Assembly: GCF_007993035.1 (NCBI RefSeq)
Contig: NZ_VOOS01000002.1
Location: 372,001-436,000, forward strand
Length of the DNA stretch: 64,000 nt
Reading direction: 5' to 3'
Source: Vicingus serpentipes
GTDB taxonomy: Bacteria; Bacteroidota; Bacteroidia; Flavobacteriales_E; Vicingaceae
Below are positions 7,421-15,163 of this stretch, piece by piece; the stretch's first letter is position 1; each line of letters begins with the position of its first letter. The translations under genes were made by a program, and so were the position numbers. The notes under the pieces are model-generated. The model made no database searches. It worked only from the letters and a program-made list of their open reading frames with translations, and had not been told where the DNA came from.

Positions 7421-9460
7421 ATGAATCCATTATTAGAAGCATTTAATACCCCTTTTGAAACAGCACCTTTTTCAAAAATTGAAAATAGTCATTTTAAACC
7501 TGCTATTGAAAAAGCTATTGATTTAGCTAGAAAAGAAATTGACGAAATAGTTTCAAATACTGATGCTCCTACTTTTGAAAATACAATTGAAGCACTTGAT
7601 TATAGTGGTAAATTATTGGATAGTGTAACCCATATTTTTTTCAATCAAAATTCAGCCGAAACTTCGCCTGAAATACAAAAAATAGCACAAGAAATTTCGC
7701 CTTTACTAACTGATTTCGGAAACGATATAGGTTTAAATGAAGATTTATTTAAAAAAGTTAAAACTGTTTACGAAAACAAAAACAATTTAGATTTAACAAC
7801 CGAACAACAAACCCTATTAGATAGAAAATACAAAAGCTTTGTTCGTAATGGAGCAAATTTAAACACCACTCAAAAAGATGAGTTAAGAAAAATTGATAAA
7901 GAACTTTCGCAATGCTCTTTAAACTTTGGTGAGAATGTTTTAGCAGAAACAAATAAGTTTGAACTTTTAGTTACTGACGAAAAAGAGTTAGCAGGATTAC
8001 CCGAAGGTGTTTTAGAAGCTTCGAGAACTGCAGCAAAAGCTAAAAACAAAGAAGGCTGGTTATTTACATTGGCCTACCCAAGTTTAATTCCTTTTATGAC
8101 TTACGCTGATAATCGTGAGTTAAGAGAACAACTATATAGAGCTAACGCTACAAAATCGTGTAAAGGAGATGATTTAGATAACCAAGATATTGTTTTAAAA
8201 ATTGTTGAGTTACGATTTAAACGTGCAAATTTATTGGGTTATAAAAATCACTCTCATTTTGTTTTAGAAGAGCAAATGGCTAGTAAGCAAGAAACTGTAT
8301 TGAGCTTCTTAAACGATTTATTAGCAAAATCGAAACCTATAGCTTTAAAAGAACACCAAGAATTAACTGATTTTGCTCATTCATTAGGTTTTGAAGGTGA
8401 ATTGCAAGCATGGGATTTAGCTTACTATAAAGAAAAGCTAAAACAAAAATTATTTAGCCTAGATGATGAAATGCTTAAACCCTATTTTAAGCTAGAAAAT
8501 GTAATTGATGGTGCTTTTATTGTTGCTTCTAAATTATACAACTTACAGTTTGAAGAAATCTTTAATATAGACAAGTACCACAAAGACGTTAAAACATTTA
8601 AAGTAACCGACAAAAACACTAAAGAATTAGTTGCTTTGTTTTATGCTGATTTCTTCCCAAGGGAAGGAAAACGAAATGGTGCTTGGATGACTTCGTTTAA
8701 TAATCAATACATACAAGATGGCGTCAATCATCGTCCTCACATTATTAACGTATGTAACTTTACAAAACCAACTGAAACAAAACCATCGTTATTAACTTTT
8801 AACGAAGTTACTACCCTATTCCATGAATTTGGACATGCCTTACACGGAATGTTAGCCAATACCGTTTATCCAAGTTTATCTGGAACAAGTGTATACAGAG
8901 ATTTTGTTGAATTACCATCTCAAGTTTTAGAAAACTGGTGTTACGAAGAAGAAGCTTTAAAATTATTTGCAAAACATTACGAAACTAACGAAGTAATTCC
9001 GATGGATTTAATTGAAAAAATTAAAGCATCAGCTACATTTATGGAAGCAAGTAACATCGTTCGTCAATTAAACTTTGGCTTGTTAGACATGGCTTGGCAT
9101 ACTACAAACCCAGAACTAATTAAAAATGTGATACAGTTTGAAATAGAAGCTACTGCAAATACTCAAATTACACCATTGGTTAATGGAGTTTGTATGAGTA
9201 CAGCTTTCTCTCATATTTTCCAAGGTGGTTATTCTTCTGGATATTACTCATACAAATGGGCAGAAGTTTTAGATGCTGATGCTTTTGAATATTTTCAAGA
9301 GAATGGACTATTCAATGAAGAAATTGGTGCTAAATTCAAAGAGTTTATTTTATCGAAAGGTGGTTCAGAACATCCGATGGAATTGTATAAGAAATTTAGA
9401 GGACAAGAACCTGATAGCAATGCGTTACTTAAAAGAGCTGGTTTATTAGAAACAGCTTAA
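7421..9460 (+). CDS. M3 family oligopeptidase (Dcp/oligopeptidase A type)
   Basis: Zinc metallopeptidase of 679 residues, the usual length for bacterial Dcp and oligopeptidase A (about 680). The catalytic zinc motif HEFGHALHG lies in the block TLFHEFGHALHGML near residues 470-483, and the third ligand region follows about 25 residues later (FVELPSQVLENW). No signal peptide is present, so it acts on short peptides in the cytoplasm. The ATG at 7421 (MNPLLEAFNTPF) is chosen because a longer reading from TTG 7397 starts inside the promoter. It converges on the DUF6913 gene with a three-base gap and no visible terminator. Confidence 0.92.
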   Translation: MNPLLEAFNTPFETAPFSKIENSHFKPAIEKAIDLARKEIDEIVSNTDAPTFENTIEALDYSGKLLDSVTHIFFNQNSAETSPEIQKIAQEISPLLTDFGNDIGLNEDLFKKVKTVYENKNNLDLTTEQQTLLDRKYKSFVRNGANLNTTQKDELRKIDKELSQCSLNFGENVLAETNKFELLVTDEKELAGLPEGVLEASRTAAKAKNKEGWLFTLAYPSLIPFMTYADNRELREQLYRANATKSCKGDDLDNQDIVLKIVELRFKRANLLGYKNHSHFVLEEQMASKQETVLSFLNDLLAKSKPIALKEHQELTDFAHSLGFEGELQAWDLAYYKEKLKQKLFSLDDEMLKPYFKLENVIDGAFIVASKLYNLQFEEIFNIDKYHKDVKTFKVTDKNTKELVALFYADFFPREGKRNGAWMTSFNNQYIQDGVNHRPHIINVCNFTKPTETKPSLLTFNEVTTLFHEFGHALHGMLANTVYPSLSGTSVYRDFVELPSQVLENWCYEEEALKLFAKHYETNEVIPMDLIEKIKASATFMEASNIVRQLNFGLLDMAWHTTNPELIKNVIQFEIEATANTQITPLVNGVCMSTAFSHIFQGGYSSGYYSYKWAEVLDADAFEYFQENGLFNEEIGAKFKEFILSKGGSEHPMELYKKFRGQEPDSNALLKRAGLLETA

Positions 9461-9463
9461 TTC

Positions 9464-10009
9464 TTAAGGATTAATCATCTTCAAATAGTGCTTAATTTGA
9501 ATAATTAAGTAATCTAAATTGTTGTTTTGGCTAATATCGATGATTAAATCACATTCTTCGTTGCGGTAATTGCCAGCGGCTCCAACTTTAAATTTTGCTC
9601 TCGACAGCGTTGTAATATATTCAATTGGGAAACAATCTTCGGTGTTTAAATCAATTAAAATACTGAAGGATTTTGAAATAAAACTTTTAGCATCAATACT
9701 GTTTGGTACTTTAATTTTTGAAATACTATTGTTGTCAAAAAACTGATAATTTAAATGCGGTTTAACCACATCATCCGAATTTTTAGAGTTGATATAACCT
9801 AAAGATAAAACATCTTTACGTTCTTCTTTTAAATACTGAACAAACTTTTTAGCTAGTTCGTAATCGTTACGATTAGTTGCATTATAAATAACACCAACAG
9901 TAGAAGCATTGCTTAGGTTAAATGCTTTTACATCACGCTTCAGTTTTTTCTTCTCATTTTTGAGTTTGAACTTTCCTAGCTTAAGTTGTATGTTTTTTAT
10001 CGGACTCAA
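9464..10009 (-). CDS. DUF6913 family protein
   Basis: Protein of 181 residues of a Bacteroidota-specific unknown family. The basic N-terminal helix (IKNIQLKLGKFKLKNEKK) is followed by an alpha/beta domain beginning TVGVIYNATNRNDYELA. No membrane segment or known catalytic motif is seen. The start is a TTG directly abutting the TAA of the DUF721 gene (TAATTG); no in-frame ATG follows before the conserved domain, and the family N-terminus fits this TTG. It is the last gene of the recF-DUF721-DUF6913 unit, which hints at, but does not prove, a link with DNA or RNA. Confidence 0.8.
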   Translation of the reverse strand: MSPIKNIQLKLGKFKLKNEKKKLKRDVKAFNLSNASTVGVIYNATNRNDYELAKKFVQYLKEERKDVLSLGYINSKNSDDVVKPHLNYQFFDNNSISKIKVPNSIDAKSFISKSFSILIDLNTEDCFPIEYITTLSRAKFKVGAAGNYRNEECDLIIDISQNNNLDYLIIQIKHYLKMINP

Positions 10010-10294
10010 TTATTTAATATTAATTTCTTCAACTATTCTTTTTCCCATCATCTGGTTGAGTTTTTCCTTTATTGCTTCTTTAGCATAACTTAACTCTTGT
10101 TTTAAAGCAGCTGAATCGAGCTTAATAAAAAGCGTTTTATTTTTAAAATAAACTTCTTTGGTGTGTTTTACAAAAACAGTTCCCACCACTTCATCATAAG
10201 CTTTTAGCAACTCAATCTCATCCAATTGATCTTGGTAGCCATAAGCTCTCAATAATTTATCAATTACTTCTTTTAATGGACCATTTTTAGACAT
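10010..10294 (-). CDS. DUF721 (DciA-like) protein
   Basis: Protein of 94 residues of the DUF721 family, which includes DciA, the ancestral loader of the replicative helicase DnaB. The domain covers nearly the whole chain: LKEVIDKLLRAYGYQDQLDE, then VGTVFVKHTKEVYFKNKTLFIK, and a helix with SYAKEAIKEKLNQ. It overlaps recF by 8 bases, so the two genes are translationally coupled. The recF neighbourhood supports a role in DNA replication or repair. Whether the compact Bacteroidota DUF721 proteins load helicase is not shown. Confidence 0.87.
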   Translation of the reverse strand: MSKNGPLKEVIDKLLRAYGYQDQLDEIELLKAYDEVVGTVFVKHTKEVYFKNKTLFIKLDSAALKQELSYAKEAIKEKLNQMMGKRIVEEINIK

Positions 10295-11390
10295 CTACTG
10301 CTCCTCCGTTCTCTATTTTAAAAGCCTTAAAGTTAATGTTTTCTTCAGTTAAAATATCAGGTATTCTCGATAAACTTGTATCAGTTATAAATATCTGTCC
10401 AAAATCGCCATTACTCACTATAGCCAATAATTGCTTCATTCTATTATCATCCAGTTTATCAAAAATATCATCCAATAAAAAAATCACTTTCTTTTCACTA
10501 ATATTTTTAATCAACTCCGCTTGAGCCAACTTCAATGCCATTAAATAGGTTTTTTGTTGTCCTTGCGAACCAAACTTTTTCATCGGAAACTCATCAATAG
10601 CAAAAACCAAATCGTCTTTATGTATTCCAAAGTTGGTGTAATGATTAGCCTTATCCTTAGCTAAATTATTGACTAGCAGATTTTCAAAACTATCGTCATT
10701 TAATTGCGATTGATAGATTAAAGCAACTGTCTCTTTATTATTACTTAATTGAGTAAAATATTTCTGGAAAATTGGCGTAAAATCATCAACAAAAGTTTTT
10801 CTTGATTGATGAATAAGTGTTCCATACTTAATCAATTGCTCGTCCCAAATTTCCAACGAATCTTTGTCGAAATTTCGGTTTAACCAAAACGATTTTAATA
10901 ATAAATTCCGATGATGTAAGGCTTTATTGTAGTTTAATAAATTATTTAAATAGCTTTTATCGTATTGCGAAATTATTCCATCAATAAACTTTCTTCGGCC
11001 ATCACTCCCTTCAATAATTAATAAAATATCTATTGGCGAAATCATTACCAACGGAATTGTACCAATATGATCTGCTAATCGCTCGTAATTTTTCTTGTTT
11101 CGTTTAAATTGTTTTTTCTGATTTCGTTTTAATCCACAATAAATCACATCTGTTTTATCACCTTTATCATATATTCCTTCAACAACAAAAAATGGTTCTT
11201 CGTGCTTTATATTCTGGCTATCAATAGGATTAAAATAACTTTTACAAAACGATAAGTAGTATATCGCATCCAATAAATTTGTTTTTCCTTCACCATTGTT
11301 TCCTAAAAAGCAATTTACATTCTCCGTAAAGCTTAAATTGGCTTCACTGCAGTTTTTAAAATTTAAAATATTTAGCTCCTTAAGTAACAT
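10287..11390 (-). CDS. recF: DNA replication/repair protein RecF
   Basis: SMC-like ABC ATPase of 367 residues that binds gapped DNA and helps RecOR load RecA. The Walker A motif is FLGNNGEGKTN (about 28-38) in the typical context LNILNFKNCSEA...F. The RecF signature KFGSQGQQKTYLMALKLAQ and Walker B VIFLLDDIFDKLD lie in the C-terminal part. It is the first gene of an operon with DUF721 and DUF6913. Its -7 element TAAATTTG ends only four bases before the ATG, suggesting a leaderless transcript. dnaA and dnaN are not adjacent, as is usual in Bacteroidota. Confidence 0.96.
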   Translation of the reverse strand: MLLKELNILNFKNCSEANLSFTENVNCFLGNNGEGKTNLLDAIYYLSFCKSYFNPIDSQNIKHEEPFFVVEGIYDKGDKTDVIYCGLKRNQKKQFKRNKKNYERLADHIGTIPLVMISPIDILLIIEGSDGRRKFIDGIISQYDKSYLNNLLNYNKALHHRNLLLKSFWLNRNFDKDSLEIWDEQLIKYGTLIHQSRKTFVDDFTPIFQKYFTQLSNNKETVALIYQSQLNDDSFENLLVNNLAKDKANHYTNFGIHKDDLVFAIDEFPMKKFGSQGQQKTYLMALKLAQAELIKNISEKKVIFLLDDIFDKLDDNRMKQLLAIVSNGDFGQIFITDTSLSRIPDILTEENINFKAFKIENGGAVDV

Positions 11391-11394
11391 GACA

Positions 11395-11402
11395 CAAATT
11401 TA
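11395..11402 (-). promoter_or_regulatory. -7 element of recF promoter
   Basis: TAAATTTG on the minus strand, four bases before the recF ATG. Confidence 0.55.
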
Positions 11403-11432
11403 TTAATAACTTATAGAGAATTATCGTTAAAA

Positions 11433-11464
11433 TTGCTATTCATTTTAAAAAAAAGCTATTTTTG
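11433..11464 (+). promoter_or_regulatory. Promoter of TPR protein-ribH unit
   Basis: TTG at 11433-11435 and TATTTTTG at 11457-11464 are separated by 21 bases, close to the -33/-7 arrangement of Bacteroidota promoters. The ATG follows at 11491. Confidence 0.6.
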
Positions 11465-11490
11465 CAATCTTATAATAATTTTAGTGAACA

Positions 11491-12177
11491 ATGAGTAAGA
11501 AACATAACGAAGAAAATCAAGAAGTAATAGTTGACGTACAAGAAGTTTACAGTAAAACGGAACATTTTGTAGAAAACAACAAAAAAAACCTTTCAATTAT
11601 TGTTGGAGGTATTGTTGTAGTTATTGCATTATACTTAGGTTATACTAAAATGTATATCGCTCCAATGGAAATAGAAGCTCAATCATCTATGTTTATGGCT
11701 GAGAAATATTTTGAGCAAGATTCCCTACAAAAAGCAATTAATGGCGATGGTTTAAACTATGGTTTTATTGATATTATTGATGAGTATAGCGGAACAAAAT
11801 CGGCTAACATAGCACACTATTACTTAGGAATATCTTACTTAAGAACTGGTGATTTTGAAGCTGCTATTGATGAATTAAAAAGCTTTAGCTCTGACGATAT
11901 TATGATTAGTTCAATTGCTTTAGGTGCAATTGGTGATGCTTATTTAGAATTAGGAGAAATTGATGATGCAATTAGCTACTATAAAAAAGCAGCTAAAAAC
12001 CAAGCTAACAATTTAACTTCACCAATGTATTTGTTTAAAGCAGGTATTGCTTACGAAGAAAAAGGTGATTACCAAGCTGCTTTTGACAACTATACTACAA
12101 TTAAGAATGATTACGCTGAATCTAGCGAAGGTAGAACTATTGAAAAGTATTTAGCTAGAGCTGAAGCATTAAAATAG
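11491..12177 (+). CDS. membrane-anchored tetratricopeptide repeat protein
   Basis: Protein of 228 residues with a cytoplasmic N-terminus (about 1-34), one transmembrane helix (LSIIVGGIVVVIALYLGY, about 36-53) and an extracytoplasmic TPR region. At least three repeats are visible (AHYYLGISYLRTGDFEAAI, LGAIGDAYLELGEIDDAI, FKAGIAYEEKGDYQAAF). The layout resembles YfgM/TPR_21 proteins, ancillary partners of the Sec translocon, but that link is an inference. It is followed by ribH after three bases and shares its promoter. Confidence 0.85.
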   Translation: MSKKHNEENQEVIVDVQEVYSKTEHFVENNKKNLSIIVGGIVVVIALYLGYTKMYIAPMEIEAQSSMFMAEKYFEQDSLQKAINGDGLNYGFIDIIDEYSGTKSANIAHYYLGISYLRTGDFEAAIDELKSFSSDDIMISSIALGAIGDAYLELGEIDDAISYYKKAAKNQANNLTSPMYLFKAGIAYEEKGDYQAAFDNYTTIKNDYAESSEGRTIEKYLARAEALK

Positions 12178-12180
12178 TTT

Positions 12181-12669
12181 ATGGCAACAGTAAACAAAAA
12201 TCTTTCTGATTACGATATTAATTCAATTCCGGATGCTAGTAAAATGGTTTTCGGAATTGTTGTTTCTGAATGGAACGAGAATATTACATCTGGGCTTTTA
12301 AATGGTGCTTACAACACTTTAGTTAAGCATGGAGCTACAGAAGCTAATATTATTGTAAAAAACATACCTGGAAGCTTTGAATTACCCTTAGCCGCTCAAA
12401 GTTTACTAGAAAAAACTAATGTTGATGCTGTTATTTGTTTAGGCAGCGTAATACAAGGAGAAACCAAACATTTTGATTTTGTGTGTGAAGCAACTGCTTT
12501 AGGAATTAAAGATGTTGGTTTAAAATACAACAAACCGGTTATTTTTGGTGTGCTTACCGATAATACCATGCAACAAGGTTTAGACCGCTCTGGTGGTAAA
12601 CATGGCAACAAAGGTGACGAAGCTGCAATTACAGCAATAAAAATGGTCGCTTTTCAGCAAGGGTTGTAA
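12181..12669 (+). CDS. ribH: 6,7-dimethyl-8-ribityllumazine synthase
   Basis: Enzyme of 162 residues for the penultimate step of riboflavin synthesis; it joins 5-amino-6-ribitylaminouracil with 3,4-dihydroxy-2-butanone 4-phosphate. Family blocks are VVSEWNENITSGLLNGA near the start, VKNIPGSFELPLAAQ, CLGSVIQGETKHFDFV with the catalytic histidine in TKHFDFV, and FGVLTDNTMQQGLDRSGGKHGNKG at 121-144 in two halves around the Met. It lies directly after the TPR gene. No FMN riboswitch is visible upstream, and the other rib genes are elsewhere. Confidence 0.96.
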   Translation: MATVNKNLSDYDINSIPDASKMVFGIVVSEWNENITSGLLNGAYNTLVKHGATEANIIVKNIPGSFELPLAAQSLLEKTNVDAVICLGSVIQGETKHFDFVCEATALGIKDVGLKYNKPVIFGVLTDNTMQQGLDRSGGKHGNKGDEAAITAIKMVAFQQGL

Positions 12670-12680
12670 ATTCTTCTACA

Positions 12681-12859
12681 TCGTCATTCAGAACAATATT
12701 TTTCTTGAAATTTATTTCAATGAAAAATGAAGTGAGGAATCTTGTTTTTAAGTCTAGCTAACTTTTAAAACAATATAAACAACCCTTGACTTTCTCTAAA
12801 AAATAATCGAACTTCGTTTAACACAGTTTAAGGTGAATTTATCCTGAGCTTGTTGAAGG
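12681..12859. repeat. degenerate interspersed repeat remnants
   Basis: This noncoding stretch after ribH contains TCGTCATTCAGAA (12681-12693), GTGAGGAATCTTG (about 12732-12744) and CCTGAGCTTGTTGAAGG (12843-12859). These resemble the phrases GTCATTCTGA, GAGGAATCT and CCTGAGCTTGTCGAAGG that recur in small dispersed repeats of many bacterial genomes. No open reading frame or transposase is present. I infer decayed copies of such an element; a single window cannot show the copy number. Confidence 0.35.
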
Positions 12860-12911
12860 GGTAAAACGTTTCCAACAAAATCATTATAATGCAATTTAAT
12901 ACCTCATTAAT

Positions 12912-14501
12912 ATGAAATCATATCTAAAACAAATATTTCTTTTCGCAACACTAATCGTTACTAATAGTGCCTTAGCTCAACAATTGGATTGGCTTGGTCA
13001 TTTTCGATCAACCAACCATGTTAAATCAACTGCTATTAGTACAGATAATGATGGGAACATTTACGTCGTTGGAACCATCGAAATTGATTCTGCTGATTTG
13101 AATCCTGACGCAGGAACTTATTATTTAAGTCCAGAATTTAGTAATGCGGCATTCGTCTGTAAACTAGACTCATTAGGTAACTTTATCTGGGCTAAAAGTT
13201 TCGGTGGCGGAAGCAGTATTAGTCCAACGAGCGTGGCTGCAGATGATTTTGGGGGTGTCTACATAGGAGGAAGCTACTTCAATACTGTTGACTTTGATCC
13301 TGGACTAGGTGTATACGACTTAACGGTCTTTGGAGGATCAGACTTATTTTTAAGTAAATTGAATGTAAATGGTGACTTCGAGTGGGCATTTAATGCAGGT
13401 TCTACATCAACTGATGCTGTTACAGATATTGCAGTCGATATTGACAATAACGTTTATATAACTGGGTATTTTGATTATGCTGACTTCGACCCAGGAGCTG
13501 GTTGGTTTGCTCTTAACCCTCCTGAAAAAGCTGGTTATATAGCAAAATATAAACCTGACGGAAGTTTTGTTAACGCTGTAGATTTCGAAGGCGATGGCCC
13601 TTCGGGTTCAAATTCAATCGCAATTGCACCAAATGGTTCCCTTTATGTTGTAGGGGCTTTTAATTCCACCATCGATTTCGATCCTGGGGTAGGAACTTTT
13701 AATCTGACCTCCATTAGCTCGAATGTGGACATTTATGTCTGCAAACTGGACACTTCACTAACATTTCAATGGGCTAAAAGCTTTGGCAGCTCTTCTGCTG
13801 ACAATGGTCATACTGTATCTGTTAGTGATTCTGACGAACCTGTTATCACCGGAGGATTTTGGAATACTATTGATGTTGATCCAGGACCAAGCACTTATAA
13901 TGTTACTAGCAACGGATTGGTTGACAACCTTCTGCTAAAACTAGACGCATCGGGTAATTTCATGTGGGCTAACACTTACGGAAATGCCCAAACGGAATAT
14001 TCATTGGATGCAGCAATAGCTGTCAATGATGATATTTATATTCTAGGAAAATTTATTGATAGCATTGATGTGGATGGCGGTCCAGGAACTCAATTAATTG
14101 CTTCTGTCTCTCCTTCCGATTCATACATTGCTCGATTAGATGGTTCTGGGAATTTAATATCTTCAGGACAGTTGGGTGGGCCTGGATCTGTAAGCGGAAA
14201 AGGTCTATGCATTTCAAACACACAAAAGATTTATCACACAGGTATATTTTCCGGATCAGCTGAACTGGACCCAAGTGCTGGCATTGATAGTTTAACTTCT
14301 TTAGGCTTAAATGATAGCTATATACAAATAGCTATACCTTCTGCTATGGTAGGACTGAAAACCATATCAACAGAAACCACCAAGAAAGAGTTAATAAAGA
14401 TTATTGATATAATGGGCAGATATATAAAGGATCAACCAAATACTTTGCTGATCTACGTCTATAGTGACGGGACAACAGAAAAAGTGTTCAGAGTTGAGTG
14501 A
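12912..14501 (+). CDS. secreted beta-propeller (SBBP-type) repeat protein with T9SS-like C-terminus
   Basis: Surface or secreted protein of 529 residues. A signal peptide (MKSYLKQIFLFATLIVTNSA, cut after ALAQ) is followed by about seven repeats of 55-60 residues, each with a core like DFDPGxGTYxLT then xLSKLDxxGxFxWAKSFG, the pattern of SBBP beta-propeller blades. The last 45 residues (ELIKIIDIMGRYIKDQP then LIYVYSDGTTEKVFRVE) look like the end of a T9SS type A sorting domain, but the usual YPNP strand before it is missing. Base composition is clearly richer in GC than its neighbours (33 of 60 bases in 13201-13260). It lies between repeat remnants and a hairpin. The ligand is unknown. Confidence 0.8.
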   Translation: MKSYLKQIFLFATLIVTNSALAQQLDWLGHFRSTNHVKSTAISTDNDGNIYVVGTIEIDSADLNPDAGTYYLSPEFSNAAFVCKLDSLGNFIWAKSFGGGSSISPTSVAADDFGGVYIGGSYFNTVDFDPGLGVYDLTVFGGSDLFLSKLNVNGDFEWAFNAGSTSTDAVTDIAVDIDNNVYITGYFDYADFDPGAGWFALNPPEKAGYIAKYKPDGSFVNAVDFEGDGPSGSNSIAIAPNGSLYVVGAFNSTIDFDPGVGTFNLTSISSNVDIYVCKLDTSLTFQWAKSFGSSSADNGHTVSVSDSDEPVITGGFWNTIDVDPGPSTYNVTSNGLVDNLLLKLDASGNFMWANTYGNAQTEYSLDAAIAVNDDIYILGKFIDSIDVDGGPGTQLIASVSPSDSYIARLDGSGNLISSGQLGGPGSVSGKGLCISNTQKIYHTGIFSGSAELDPSAGIDSLTSLGLNDSYIQIAIPSAMVGLKTISTETTKKELIKIIDIMGRYIKDQPNTLLIYVYSDGTTEKVFRVE

Positions 14502-14593
14502 AGCTTATAACACTATCTATGCAGCATGCTTCATTTTTACTTCGAGAATTTATTCTTAGTTGAATCACTATATTTAGTTTCAAAAACACAATT

Positions 14594-14626
14594 CAAGTCT
14601 AAACTGCCGAACCCAGTTTAGACTTG
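14594..14626. repeat. perfect 12-bp inverted repeat
   Basis: CAAGTCTAAACT and AGTTTAGACTTG are separated by nine bases. No T-run follows on either strand, so it is not a standard intrinsic terminator. It lies downstream of the propeller gene and 43 bases before a proper terminator. Confidence 0.6.
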
Positions 14627-14668
14627 ACCATTAAACGAAAGAATAAATCTAATATTAGAATAAAAACA

Positions 14669-14699
14669 AAAAACCCAAACTTTTCAGTTTGGGTTTTTT
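14669..14699. terminator. bidirectional intrinsic terminator
   Basis: AAACCCAAAC / GTTTGGGTTT around TTTTCA, with A- and T-tracts, between convergent genes. Confidence 0.85.
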
Positions 14700-14719
14700 A
14701 ACTTATGTTGTTTTATTTT

Positions 14720-15064
14720 TTATCCTAAATCGTCAAAATCAACATCTGTATAATCAGAAGCTACTTTTTCTACAATCTCTTCACCCTGCTCTAATTTTAA
14801 CGCTTTAATTTTATCAATTGCTTCAGTTAAACCTTCTGTAAACTTTCCAAAATCTTCTTTGTATAAGAAAAGCTTATGCTTCTCAAAAAAGAATTTACCA
14901 CTATCATTATTAAACCTTCTTTTACTTTCTGTAATGGTTAAATAATAATCTTCAGCTTTAGTAGCTTTCACATCAAAAAAATAAGTTCTCTTCCCTGCTC
15001 TAACTGCTTTAGAAAATACTTCTTCTCTTCTGTTGTCTTGGTCGTTGTTTTCTGTTCCTTCCAT
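14720..15064 (-). CDS. PUR family (DUF3276) DNA/RNA-binding protein
   Basis: Small nucleic-acid-binding protein of 114 residues, close to the usual family size. The PUR repeat is recognisable as VFSKAVRAGKRTYFFDVKAT (about 16-35), YYLTITESKRRF, and FEKHKLFLYKEDFGKFTEGL. PUR-alpha-like proteins bind single-stranded nucleic acid; the Bacteroidota and Borrelia versions (BpuR) are small and highly expressed. The tail is acidic (DYTDVDFDDLG). It is monocistronic and ends in a bidirectional terminator. The cellular target is not known. Confidence 0.9.
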   Translation of the reverse strand: MEGTENNDQDNRREEVFSKAVRAGKRTYFFDVKATKAEDYYLTITESKRRFNNDSGKFFFEKHKLFLYKEDFGKFTEGLTEAIDKIKALKLEQGEEIVEKVASDYTDVDFDDLG

Positions 15065-15163
15065 TTTCTTCTTTCTGTTTTATTATAATTAACTTATTAA
15101 TACAAATCTGATAAATAATTGTTTAAAAAACAAGTTCAACGTTAAAATTAAGAAATACATCTA

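Noticed and set aside
12670-12911. Possible intact insertion sequence or MITE after ribH
   Set aside because: No transposase, terminal inverted repeat pair or target-site duplication can be seen; only repeat-like phrases remain.
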